A stretch of 64,000 bases of DNA from Chlamydoabsidia padenii. Its lineage: Eukaryota; Mucoromycota; Mucoromycetes; Mucorales; Cunninghamellaceae. Below, in pieces: positions 12,839 to 24,074 of this stretch (the stretch's first letter is position 1; the number at the start of each line of letters is the position of its first letter). The position numbers and the translations under genes are program-made. The stretch is taken from positions 310,001 through 374,000 of the forward strand of contig JAIWND010000022.1 of assembly GCA_025330725.1 (NCBI GenBank), in the 5' to 3' direction. The notes below the pieces were generated by a model. That model saw only the letters and a program-made list of their open reading frames with translations. It was not told the DNA's origin and did not search any database.

Positions 12839-13150
12839 TTGATGTAAATTACTTTTAGTTTAGCAACTTTTCATTCAATAAAGAATATTATGTATATTGT
12901 CTCTCTGTCTTTGTTTTTATTAATGCATTTGCTTGAAGGGGTAAAGAAAAAAAAAGGGCAGCGAATCGGAGTGTTAATCTGGTGGATGCCTGGTTTGGTT
13001 TTATCCAATGACGTCTCGAAGAGACGCAAGGGTGCGGGGGCGCCTGAAAATCAAAAAGAGATAAAACAAAAAAGTCGCTCCTTGCCCTTTTCTTTCGTTT
13101 ATAATTATCCCCCACATCTCCCCACTCTTTTTTAATATAACCAACTGATC
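12839..13150. other. ALDH terminator and SDH4 promoter
   Basis: AATAAAG near 12878 fits the ALDH polyadenylation signal. The SDH4 side contains CCAAT (13005-13009) directly followed by TGACGTC, and a perfect inverted repeat at 13012-13026. No gene is seen. Confidence 0.5.
13012..13026. repeat. Perfect inverted repeat CGTCTC-GAA-GAGACG
   Basis: Six-base arms with a 3-base centre, next to CCAAT and overlapping a CRE-like TGACGTC, about 125 bp before the SDH4 ATG. A dimeric transcription-factor site is plausible but unproven. Confidence 0.35.
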
Positions 13151-13803
13151 ATGTCACTTCGTCTTGCCACTCCTACACTTCGCTCCACTGCTCGCCTTAT
13201 GGCTCGTCAACAACCCATGGGTCTTGTCAAGATTCATTCTTGTAAGGAACAAAAAACAATATGGCGTCACCATACTCATCTCTCTCTTCTTCATATATCA
13301 TTGTAGCTGTCCCATCTCAAATCAATGCGGTGACCAGTCCTCCTGCTGACCGTATGCATGGTTCTTATCATTGGGATCTTGAACGTGGTGTCAGTCTTGC
13401 TTTGGTCCCTATCATTGGTGCCCAACTTGCTCTTGGTGCTTCTCCCATCACTGATACTTTGCTTGGTGTCGCCTTACCTCTCCATTTACATATCGGTAAG
13501 TTGTAATGAATCTTGGGAACAATTTGTTTATTAACTCTTTTTTTATATATATATGAATTCAGGTTTTGACGCTTGTATTACAGGTACGCACAAACCATCA
13601 TTCGCAACCCTAGATGACTGACTTGAACTCTTTTTTTTTTTTTTAATGTAGATTACTTTAACACTCGCAAGGCTCCTATTCTCGGCAGAGCCATGACCGC
13701 CACTTTATACGCCAGTACTGCTGCTACTCTTGTGGGTTGTTACCAATTCAACACCAATGACATCGGTTTGACTGAATTCATTGCTCGTATGTGGACCGCT
13801 TAA
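13151..13803 (+). CDS. SDH4: Succinate dehydrogenase membrane anchor subunit, CybS
   Basis: Small membrane anchor of mitochondrial complex II, forming part of the haem b and ubiquinone pocket. Exons 13151-13241, 13307-13495, 13563-13583 (21 nt) and 13652-13803 join in phase to 150 residues. The N-terminus (MSLRLATPTLRSTARLMARQ) is rich in Arg/Ser and without acids, a typical mitochondrial presequence. CybS hallmarks follow: SYHWDLERG, then a helix, then the HIGFDACITDYFNTR stretch with the conserved Asp-Tyr pair of the quinone site, then a last helix. Three membrane helices are visible. The next gene, ATP14, is also a mitochondrial respiratory-chain protein; co-regulation is possible but not shown. 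Confidence 0.92.
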
Positions 13804-14560
13804 TCATATTAGAATAGCTCCTTTTTTTTTTTATTACTATACTTGTTTATTATCATTGGGTTATCGAGGGCATTGTTTGTTATTGATGAAATAAAAACAT
13901 CGTCTAGTTTAATTATCTTGTGCATGGTTGTACTAATGTAGAAGATTTGCATTGTTGTGTGTATGTTAACAAAGCACTTTGTGTGGGGGGAGGGGTCTTT
14001 TGCTCAATCAACGGGATGATCATGTTGAGGGAATCTTCTGTAGTTTTACATAAGTGAATGCTGATGATGTTATGTTGTGCCTGAACACAAATTTCAAATC
14101 CCGGCACCAAATCAGGAAAATGCCCTGACAGCATGATCGAATACATCTGTTGTATCTACATCAATAATACTACTACATTCACTTGGTTTTAATACTATTC
14201 ATGCATAAATTGATGGTATTCATTTTTTGTGATGACTGATTGCATAATACCACTCTGTTTAATATTGTGCCATTCACCCATCTGGATTTCTCGACGAAGT
14301 CTAAGATGGGATTATTTCAATCTACAAATCGTATTAGAGATGACACGATAAATTTTTCTTTGTAGTATCTATGTTATACTCATACGGATTCCTTTCTCTT
14401 TCTGAAAGGCGTGGTTTGAATGACAAAATTTCCTGAGGGAAGCGGGATGTGAAAAATATTTGATGTCACAACAAAAGAATCCCCCTTGGGCTGGCTCTCT
14501 GAGAAAAATAAAAAATCCTTTTTCCTTCTTCCCTTCTCTCTTTTGAAAAAGATATTCAAC
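13804..14560. other. Intergenic region between SDH4 and ATP14
   Basis: AATAAAA near 13890 suits the SDH4 3' end. A minus-oriented GCCGGGATTTGAAA lies near 14092-14105, and GCGGGATGTGAAA near 14441 lies about 110 bp before ATP14. Nothing else is recognised. Confidence 0.45.
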
Positions 14561-15069
14561 ATGCTTGCTCGTATTGCCAACCGCTCCTCTGCTGCTATCA
14601 AGGTAAAACGATTAATAACTTGATTGTCAATCAGTCTATATAAACCTTTTTTCATATATTAACTTGTCAATCTTTAATTTATAGGCTCCTCGCTCCTTGG
14701 CTGTCCGTAGCTTCTCTGTCGCTGCCATCCAACAAAAGGGTAAACACATAATATACGAATGACATTAACCCTTTATTGAAACTAATACTTTGTTTATTCC
14801 CTTTTGTAGATGTCATTAGTGATTTGTATATCAAGGAATTGAAGGCATACAAGCCCACCGCCTCTGTAAGTATTTGATAAATGTATAAACCATTGGATAC
14901 TTACCCTCTCCCTCCCCTCTTTTTATTATTATGTGAATAGGCCAGTGTGGATGAATCCCAAGTGAAGGACTTGAAGCTTCCTCCTGCTCCTCAAGTTCCC
15001 CAAGTGGATGAAGACTTGTCTGCTCAATTGGCTGCTTATGATGCTGAACCCGAAGAAGCTGCTCAATAA
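14561..15069 (+). CDS. ATP14: ATP synthase subunit h, mitochondrial
   Basis: Peripheral-stalk subunit of the mitochondrial F1Fo ATP synthase. Four exons (14561-14602, 14685-14739, 14810-14865, 14941-15069) join in phase to 93 residues. The first 28 residues are basic and rich in Ala/Ser (MLARIANRSSAAIK...) as expected for an import presequence. The mature part has the family signature DLYIKELKAYKP, followed by a Pro-rich segment and an acidic end (AAYDAEPEEAAQ). The protein is small and the family diverges quickly, but the signature and total length fit subunit h. AATAAA copies lie about 60-75 bp after the stop. Confidence 0.85.
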
Positions 15070-15708
15070 ACAACAAGGCATTTTTTACGTATCTGTGTGG
15101 ATGGTGTAGTTGTAGTTTATTTTGTGTAATAAAAAAAACAATAAATAAAACAAACAAATCAATGGTAAACCTGCCCTGTGTGGTTTGCCATTTCTAGATT
15201 ATACAATCCTATCTCTTATATATACTTTGACGGGAAAAGTGAGGTGGAACGGGATGTTGGTTATACTTGACTATATCACTAGACTGGATTAATGGGATAT
15301 GGACTTGGTGGTGTCAATAATGCATAGTGGATTCGATTCGTTTGATGGCAGAGGTAAGTAAAAATGAATGTATCTGGCTTCAATCACAGCTATTGGTTCC
15401 AGTGGATTGGATCCTCTCTCCACAGTGTGACAATAGGGTCCCCCCCTCCCCACAATTACTCACATAAAATAGTCATCTTTCTATTGACTAAATAGGAACC
15501 AATGACTCAATCAAATCCATACATCAACAAGAAACTGATCTGATTAATGGGGTATACACACCACACTCCATTTGTGTAATGAAAGGTGACTTTTTTGATG
15601 GATGGCGAGACGCGGGATTTGAAAATATGGCCTGAAAAAGAAAATTTTTTATTTATTCTTTTCTACTTCTTTCTTCTCGTTATAATTATACACAAGCTAT
15701 AACCAGCA
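15070..15708. other. Promoter region of the purine permease gene
   Basis: No gene is seen. It has an exact GCGGGATTTGAA at 15612-15623, 86 bp before the ATG, followed by a T/C-rich tract. An imperfect dyad surrounds TATTGGTTCC/GGAACCAATG (about 15391 and 15496). Confidence 0.45.
15612..15623 (+). promoter_or_regulatory. Exact copy of recurrent GCGGGATTTGAA motif
   Basis: Perfect match in the sense direction, 86 bp upstream of the purine permease ATG and just before a pyrimidine-rich tract. Confidence 0.45.
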
Positions 15709-17960
15709 ATGGATAGTAAGGCTCCACCTTCACCATCGGCGACGTTGCACATTGCCGAGGATACTGAAAGTATACAAACCAAGCGACAATTCACAGCTTA
15801 TGAACCGGTACCGGAACCTGCTCTCTGGAGGGTGATCAAGGATCAAGTCAAAACGAAGGAAGGTTGGTGGGGTGATCTCGGTTGGGGAAGTATGTGCTTG
15901 CCTGCTTTCCTCATCAAGGACAAGAAACCTGCTGCCTTTTGGGGTTTGAACAGTCGTTTGCCTTTGGGTTTGGCTGTCATTCTTGGCTTCCAACACAGGT
16001 AAAATCAGTTTTTGCATATATGACTTGATACTCACTCATATTCTCTTTTATATATATACATAGTTTGGCCATGGTAAGACACTTTCTGGGCAAAGAAAAT
16101 AGTCATGTTGTTGTCATTAACCATCCCTCTCTTTTTGATGTGTAATAAATAGATTAGTGGTATCGTGACACCAGTCTTACTTATGACATCCTCTCTTAAT
16201 TTGGAAGTGGCAGATCAACAATACTTATTGTCAGCCGCCCTCATCACCTCGGCCTTTTTATCCCTCATCCAAATCACTCGATTCAAGCTATTCAAGACTG
16301 GTTATTATCTTGGGTCTGGTTTACTCAGTCTGATGGGCCCCAACTTTGCGTCGATTCCTGCCACTCAAGCGGTGATTGGTGAAATGTACAGCAATGGCTT
16401 TTGTCCTACGGAACAACAACCCGATGGGTCCTTGCGTCAATTGCCTTGTCCCAAGGCGTGGGGGGCTATTCTCGGTACGGCCATGGTATGTAGTGTATTC
16501 GAAATCGGTGTCAGTTTCCTTCCTCCCAAAACCATCCGACGTCTCTTCCCTCCTGTGGTGTCGGGTGCGACCATCTTGTTGATCGGGTGCTCTGTCATTA
16601 GTACCGCTTTGAAGGATTGGGGTGGTGGTAGTGGTCCTTGTGCTAATCGTCCCACTGATGGGTTCTTTGCCAGTTGTCCAAACATTGATGCGCCTCATGC
16701 ATTGCCTTGGGGAAGTCCTGAATACCTTGGTCTTGGTTTGTCTGTGTTTGCTACCATTGTCTTGATTGAAAACTTTGGTTCGGCGTTTATGAAGAATGCT
16801 CAGGTAAATTTATCTCGTTGTTATTAAATCACTGATTGTAGAACTAACTCTCCTCTGGATTATGTTGTTTGTAGATCGTTATTGGTTTGATTGTGGGTAC
16901 TATTATTGCAGCTGCTACAGGTTATGTGGACCCAACCTCTATTAATACTGCTCCCGTTGTCACTTTTGTTTGGGTTCGAACATTCTCTATCAGCGTTTAT
17001 GCTCCTGCCATCATTCCCTTTTTGATTGTATACTTGGACAATATGCTGGAAAGCATAGGTAAAAACTTCATTACCCTATTACACAAGTGATAATACTTAT
17101 GGAAATCATTACTCATCCCACTTTTTATTAGGTGATATTACTGCTACTTGCGATGTATCTGGTGTAGAAGTCGAAGGTCCTGCATTCCAACGACGTCTTC
17201 AAGGTGGTTTATTGGCCGATGGTTTTGGCTCATTGATTGCTGCCTGTATGACTTTATCTCCTATGGTGACATTTGCTCAAAATAATGGTGTCATTGCTTT
17301 GACAAGGTAAGGTACAAAGAGGGGAAAAAAAAAAAAAGATGGCCACTGATTGACACTTCTTTTTCCTATAGATGTGCAAATCGTGTAGCTGGCTACTTTT
17401 GCTGTATGTTTTTACTCATCTATGGAATTTTTGGCAAGATCGCCTCTGTCTTCCTTGTCATTCCTGCTCCTGTTTTGGGTGGCATGAATGCGTTTTTGTT
17501 TGCTTCTGTAACCGTATCCGGCATTCGTATCCTGGCTTATCTTCCTTGGACTCGACGTGATCGATTCATTGTCACCTGTGCTTTATCATTGGGTTTGGGT
17601 GTTTTATTAACACCAGGTAAAAAGAAAAAAAAAAAAAAAAAAAGAAAAAGATCAACCCATACTAAATCCTATTCTTTAGGTTGGTTCTCTCACGTGTTTA
17701 GTTATCATGGCGACAACGAAGCTCTTAAAGGATTCCTTAGCGCGATCGAAACCGTGGTGGGCACTTCTTACTGTATTGGATCCATCCTTGCCATCTTTTT
17801 GAACCTGGTTGTTCCTCAAGAATGGGGTAGCGTCAGTCTGGCTGAAGAAGAAGAACGGAAACGAAAAGAACGTGATCAGGTACGGAATGGATTTGTGGAA
17901 AGCGATATTGATCTTACCGCAATGCCAACCACATCGGCAGCTGGTCCCTCTGCCCACTAG
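15709..17960 (+). CDS. Uric acid/xanthine permease, NAT (NCS2) family
   Basis: Plasma-membrane proton symporter for purines. Seven exons (15709-15998, 16064-16073, 16153-16803, 16875-17058, 17132-17306, 17372-17616, 17680-17960) join in phase to 611 residues, the family size. The second exon is only 10 nt. Many hydrophobic helices are present. The NAT transport signature QNNGVIALTRCANR starts at Q428 and matches the form seen in Aspergillus UapA/UapC, pointing to urate and xanthine. The family QH motif occurs early (GFQHSLAM). The loop at about 215-245 has Cys pairs as in fungal members. The C-terminal tail is charged and cytosolic. Substrate is inferred from motif identity. It converges on the kelch gene at 18264. 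Confidence 0.92.
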
Positions 17961-18263
17961 AATAGGATTAGATAGTAGTATAGACACTTTTTTTCCCCCT
18001 AGAATAGCATCCTTTTATTTGCATAGCATCATTTAATAACATAATAAACAAAATGCATTTTAAATACATATATAGTAACACAATGACCCTATGGAAGACT
18101 ATACTTGTGATCATCACTGGATTTGATTTAATGGATGTTTACACCCTGAAGTTTATTTAAAAAGAGAATATATATGATGACAACAAAATAAGAATAATAA
18201 TGGATGACTATAAAACAAGGAGTGTAATGATGGAGGGGGGGGGAGAAATGTAAATAAGAGGGA

Positions 18264-21200
18264 CTAAATGTAAGTAGGGTGTTTATTATCTGCAGTGTGG
18301 GTAGAGGAGTTGGAGGAGTTGGAGGTATCATGTCGTTCGATCAATTCATATTCCCCACTCTTGGCGGGTTTGTTATTCACGCCCATATCGAATTTTTCTT
18401 CAGGCGCATTGGCCCCATGACTGAGATTGCTGTATAAAACCGAGTTGTTGTTCAGTATGGGTGCCATGTTGTTATTTCGTTGTCGTAAAGAAGACCCCAA
18501 TTCGGCCTTGTTTGCATTATCAAGAGATCGGAAGACTTCATCATCCACATAATAAGCCTTGAATAAGAGTTCCATCACCTGCATACGTTCTTCCACCCTG
18601 CTGATCCGTTGCGACTCGGTTTCGTTACCCAGATTGTTAAAGTCGGTGACACTAAAGCGTTTGTGGACAGGGTGTACCAAGGGAATACCCGCAGCGTCGG
18701 TAGTTTTGAATTTACTTTGAAGACCACGGAGTAAAGAGCGTTTCATGTCGCCAATCGACCACCGATGGACCACACCCCATGGACTACGAGGACGATAACC
18801 AAAGAGCCAGGCTTGAAGTGCCACTAGTAAACCAAAGATACCACCCACAAAACCAAGAGCATTGACCAGATTATACATCTTGACTTCTCGTAACGTGGTC
18901 ACCGTGTAGCTGTCAGGTGTCACAGCCACCATACCGATATCAGGATGATTTTGGGCGTAGACTGGATTAGCTGCTTCCATCCTAAAGTGAGTGTCGATTT
19001 CCGGGGTCGAATTGGTGACAGGTAAGAAGCCGACATAGTTCCATCCCACATCTTGTAAATATTGATGATCTAGCAGAGTATAGCCCATGGCACTATAAGT
19101 AAAAGGTTCCACGCTAAAGATGTTGGTGCTTTGGATGTCGTTGATCTCAGCATTCTGCCAGTTTAGTACCGCGTCCCGAGAGAGTAACACAGGTGTTGCG
19201 TCGTTAATGTTGTAAATCTTGGCGTTCGGATCCATTGCTCGAGGAAAGGCAGAGAGGTGGATTCGGCTGGATACGATCGATTGGTCACCAAAGAGTGTAA
19301 AGAGTAGACGAGATCCATTGTTGGCCCCACTGGTACTGGTCATTTGGAATGAAGGATCGGCCCGGAATAAGTAGCAGCTGAGAGGTCCTAGTTTGTCGGC
19401 AAAAGAAGGTTGAAAGACAGACATGTTGAGAGGTTGGATGAATTGAGTACATGTATAGCCATTGTTCGTTTGACAAGCAACGCCAGGGTTTCTTGGATCG
19501 TTTGGATCAGAGTAAGTTGGATACCCATCAAAGCAAAATCGGATGTCTAATTGATAAAAACAATAAAGCATCGATCAGTAAATTGATGATGATTACCATT
19601 CCTGTTAATTACCTGGCACATCAACAGAAGCAGCTGGTTGTTGGATGTTTTGAGTAACATTGGGACTAGTCACAGCTTGCCGGACGACAAAGGCAAGGAA
19701 GATAAAGAAGAGAAACAACAAGAAGATTTGGAAACAGATTCGAGTTGTTTCGGCCCAAAGAGGTTCACCAGATCTACAATGTAACATGGAATCAGTTGTT
19801 TAAAAAAAAAAAAAAAAAAGTATTGAATAATCAAACAGATAGTTTCTTACCGAGGTTTCCAGATATCCGAATGGATGCGCATAATAAGCCAACGAAGGTA
19901 TCTACCAAACTTCCAGAGTAGAAAACATATGATGATAAAGAGGACAACACAGGCAATAGAGACACCAACAATGACACCAGTAGATAGCCCCCACGAAGAA
20001 GAGTTATTGTCAGTAAATGATTGCAACCAAGAGAATGTATAAGTATCCAAGGCATTAACATCGTTATAAACAAATTGACCAGAAGCACCTGAAAAAGGGA
20101 AGAAGAAGAAAAGTAAGTAATCAGTTTAAATGTTTGTCTAGTATTGTTGCCTTACCAAAAGTAACTGTCAAATGTCGATCATCCAACATTGCAGCAATAG
20201 CGTTCCCACGGCGTGATGGTGGAATTCCATTGATCGAGGGAGAAGTCCAGCTCCAAGTGGTTGTATCCAGCACAAAGACTGAATTGACAGCAATCAATTC
20301 ACGAGGAGATCCATTGTTATCACCTACATATCCACCCCCCCAAAAAAACAAGGTTAGTGATCAAAGAGTCAAGGTATCTACGTCATTTACTTACCTCCAA
20401 ACATTAATATCTTGGTCCCATTGACTATGCAAGATAAAAGGATGTCAGTATGCAAATCATTAATCATATTTCCCCCCTCCTTTTTTTTTTGTTTTGTTTT
20501 TATACTTACTTAGTACAGCATTATGATGAGCTCTGGGTGATGGCATGACATTGTTAGGAGCAGCAGTAGTATTGGCCGTGGTCCATTGATTTGTTGTCGT
20601 ATCAAAGATTTGTAATTGGGTCATTGGAGCCAAAGTACCCTGATCATAATTCATCGATATCATCGCACCACCAAGAATAACTAATTGTCCATTACTAGAA
20701 AAAGAAAAAAGTAAAGTACAAATAAACCTGTCAGCCAATTTTTTATTTTATTTTATGTTTTACTTACCTCATGAGAGTAGCCGTATGACCATATCGACGG
20801 ATTTGAGGAGCAGGTAAAGCAGTAAAAGCCATGGTGGTAGGATCCAGAAGCCAAAAGTCAGCAAACATAACCGAGGTATTAAAGGCGCCGCCATAAATGT
20901 AAATCTTGCCAGTGTTTGGGTCCTGTGTGGTGGTATGAAGCCAACGATTGACAGGAGTAGCATTGTTAGCAGCAGTGTTGACCTGTCCAGACCATGCCGT
21001 GGTGCCAAAGTTGTATTGGTAAATTTGAAGAGGTACCGCTTGATTGTTGGTGGCATTGGTGATTCCCCCGATAAGAAGCATCGTGTTCCCATCTTTGGCT
21101 ACGACGGCTCGACCATAGGCGGAAGCAGGTGGAGTGTTTTGTTGTGGTAAGGTCGTCCAGTTGTATCCAGTAGGGGTTTGTGTCAGTTGATTCAGGCCGT

Positions 21201-21387
21201 TTGTGTATTTTTCCAAGTTGCTTTCGCCACCTACCACTATCAAGGACTGACCTCGTTTGTCTGCTGCAACTCCTTCCTTCAATGGCAAGGTGACAAGAAG
21301 TTCAGGTTGAGACGAATAATATCCAAATGAAGGGGATATAAATAAAAAGGACAACAGTACCAGTATCGAGAAGAATTGATACTTCAT
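18264..21387 (-). CDS. Kelch-propeller membrane protein with three TM segments and a second ectodomain
   Basis: Function unknown; probably a cell-surface protein. Seven minus-strand exons (21387-20768, 20694-20510, 20424-20395, 20323-20156, 20088-19851, 19773-19613, 19546-18264) keep phase at every junction and give 894 residues. Layout: signal peptide (1-22); a kelch beta-propeller (about 30-340) with repeated GG strands such as LLIGG, YIYGGA, VILGGA and LMFGG; TM1 (about 368-393); a short basic loop with GEPLWAETTR; TM2 (about 425-445); a second, Cys-containing domain (about 450-690); TM3 (about 694-716); and a polar cytosolic tail with an acidic end. The second half matches no domain I can name. 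A two-gene reading is possible but needs a stop, terminator and promoter within 78 bp of intron, which I do not see. Confidence 0.75.
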
Positions 21388-21545
21388 TGTTGGAATAGTC
21401 GACTAGTAATGGGGTATAGTAATATGTTAAAAAAGTAAAGTGGGAAGGACAATTGTGAGAATGTGGAAACAGAAGAAGGGGTGACAGAAAAAAAAAAAAG
21501 GTGAAATTCAACTTTATAAAAAAAGAAAAAGAAAAAAGCGGGGAT

Positions 21546-21949
21546 TTAAATTGACCCCCTCTCTGCAAAAATAGAGTGGTTCCGCCCCTTTGAGTATGAA
21601 CTTGTACAGTTATGGAAAGTACTGGGTCTTTTTATAGGTGCACAATTTCTACTCTCCCTAAAAATATAATCATTCCTCAAAACTAATACTACTTCCTTTT
21701 TATGAAAAGAAAGGGTTGATGTATCAGGGACAATCTCATCCAAAGTGACATATGTTAACTGCTTTCCAAGTAGATCTTTGATGTGTTTAGTTTCACACTC
21801 CGAAAGGTCTAGATTGCTTCTCAATGTACCATTACTGCATTGAAAAGAACAAAGTGAATAATTTCAATCACCGCTCTAGGATTACCAAACAGACGAGTGT
21901 ATCCACTCATTTTTGGTCCCATGTCGAATCTTAATTGTTCATCTTCCAT
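21546..21949 (-). other. Possible small or decayed unrecognised gene
   Basis: On the minus strand an ATG at 21949 opens a frame (MEDEQLRFDMGPKMSGYTRL...). An AG acceptor near 21838 leads into a well-behaved frame with NLDLSECETKHIKDLLGKQL and DEIVPDTSTL, ending near 21600. The two blocks do not join in a clean phase, and no family is recognised. It may be a remnant or part of a gene whose introns I mis-set. It lies between the divergent kelch and THO1 genes. Confidence 0.25.
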
Positions 21950-22455
21950 TTCAAGGTGTCAGCATCAGAAGAAAGATCCATTTTTAAAAAAAAGACATTG
22001 TGCTACAGTAAGTTCATGAATCATAGACCAAGTTACGATTCACAGTAACAGGAGAGGATTACATAGGATGTACATTGCATATTTACTTTAATCCAATTTG
22101 TCGATCACTTCTTTATTTACATGGTTGATTTTGTTGTCACTACCTTCATTTTTATGTATCAATCATGAGCTCACAAATGGTGAATAATGAATAATGGCGT
22201 GTGGTTGTCACTTGGTTTGATGATCTTGTCATAAGTGTAAGATACAATGGTTTTGTTCATTCAAAAATAGATTCCCTTCACTTTTTGATACGAGATCATG
22301 CCTTTTCTTTCCCCAGGAGATGCGATTTCCAAATCTGACGTCTGTCGGTTTTTGAAATTTCTTTCTCGGGGGTGACTTTGACTTTGGTCTGGCGCGGTTA
22401 TTTTTTTTTTTTTTTTTTTTTCTTTTCAACTCTTTCTTCCCGCTCTTAAATCACA
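21950..22455. other. Promoter region of THO1
   Basis: No gene is recognised. A T18-type run (22400-22421) precedes the THO1 start. Minus-strand lysine-rich frames here come from that poly-T tract. Confidence 0.45.
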
Positions 22456-23500
22456 ATGTCTGAAAAATACAAGAATCTCAAGGTGAAGGACCTTCAAGGT
22501 AAAGAAACTCTCTTTTGATCACTGAAGAGATGAATACAACTAACTGGATGTTTTAACTAATCTATTTGCTTTACCTTTAAATAGAACTTTTACAAAAGAA
22601 TGGACTTCCTCACACTGGCAAGAAGGATGAATTAATAGAACGATTGGTAAACCACGACGAACACAAGGCTCTTGAACTGGAATCTCTAGAGGCTGAATTT
22701 GGTAACTTGGAAGAGTTTGATGATTCTAAGCTCAATTTGGAGTAAGTAAATAGATAAACAAGAAAAAAAAAAGAGGGTGGGAGAGAATACTAATCAACTC
22801 TTCTTTATAGTGAACTCGCCGATTCTGAACTCAAATCCTTCCAACTTGAAAACAAGGGAAAACCTAGTGAACTTGACACTACTTCTGCAGATAAAACCAA
22901 CACAGACAAACCCTCTTCAAACGATGCCCAACAAGCAACCACCACAGAAGGATCAGGATTCAAGTTTAACCCTATTGTATTCGACAAGAAACCAAGCACA
23001 GCACCGGACGCGAAGAACGGTACCAAAGTCACTGAAGCAACCACGGATGCCGAACGGAAACTGGAAAGAGCGAAACGATTTGGTGTCCAGGTGAATGAAA
23101 AGACGAAACAAGAATTACGGGCAGCACGGTTCGGGATCCAAAAGGCGTCTGGTGAGGCTTCACCAGGACAAAAGAAGGTAGTGGCAGCAAAGGTAATACT
23201 ATGGAAACATATACACTATAGGATCTTGGGGACTAAGACATACATTTTTATTTTATAAGGGTATTGACCCTGAAGTGCTCAAGAAACGTGCTGAACGATT
23301 TGGATTACCCGATAAGAAGACACAATCAACAAAATCAACTACTACTGCTTTGTCTCCCGAAGAAGAAGAAAAGAAAAGAAAACGTGCCGAGCGATTTGGT
23401 ATGGATTCCAATGTAAGTAGTTTTTAAAATGATTAGTACAAGAGCGATCTCTAACACTTGTCTTATTTTTTGTTTGCTATAGAAAAAAGCAAAGAACTAG
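22456..23500 (+). CDS. THO1: SAP-domain mRNA export factor, Tho1/SARNP (CIP29) type
   Basis: Nuclear RNA/DNA-binding protein linked to the TREX complex and the export helicase Sub2/DDX39B. Exons 22456-22498, 22585-22741, 22811-23192, 23260-23412 and 23483-23500 join in phase to 250 residues. A SAP domain occupies about residues 6-40 (LQELLQKNGLPHTGKKDEL). Downstream are four spaced RFG motifs (KRFGV, ARFGI, RAERFGL, RAERFGM). In Tho1/SARNP these motifs contact the export helicase. The sequence between is polar and probably disordered. The last exon encodes only KKAKN. The call is strong because both the SAP domain and the repeated RFG motifs are present. Confidence 0.9.
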
Positions 23501-23991
23501 ATATAAACCCCATCATTCCTTGATTATAGTTGATTATTAGTTTATTCTTGTTTGCTTTTGATCCCCAACAATAAAGTATTTCCCCCCTTTGTTTTTACTA
23601 TCTCTTGGTATGAATAAAAAATCTTATTTACCCTCACACATAAATGACTTTATGATGATCGTAGGGTTATCTGTTCACAATCATACCGGATTTATTTGTC
23701 TTCATCCATTAATATGCCTTGTATCCCTACACACCCCACCTTTATTTGATAGATCACAACATATACCAGCCAACACGATCCCATTTTATTTATAACCATA
23801 CACACATCATCTTCACTTGTTCATAACTATAGTCCTATTTATGCACATAGCCTTTATTTTATCAGTAACAATGCCACTGTTTATACAATGACTACAATAA
23901 AAAGCACCAATTATAAGTGTACGATGACATCATTACAATAAGACATGTTAACACGTCAAAGGGAAAATCCATTCTAAATGGAAGAGGGGAT

Positions 23992-24027
<36 letters not shown>

Positions 24028-24074
24028 ACATATAACAAAGCAAGTAAGCATTAAATAACCAATCATCCATATCT
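23501..24074. other. Convergent 3' spacer between THO1 and TMA46
   Basis: AATAAAG near 23570 suits THO1. A 31-base poly-A run lies at 23996-24026. No gene is seen. Confidence 0.45.

Noticed and set aside
19774..19850. Split of the large kelch gene into two genes at this intron
   Set aside because: The donor after 19851 and the acceptor at 19773 are in phase (CG|A), the gap is 77 bp with no start or poly-A signal pattern, and the second part alone would begin inside the loop before TM2.
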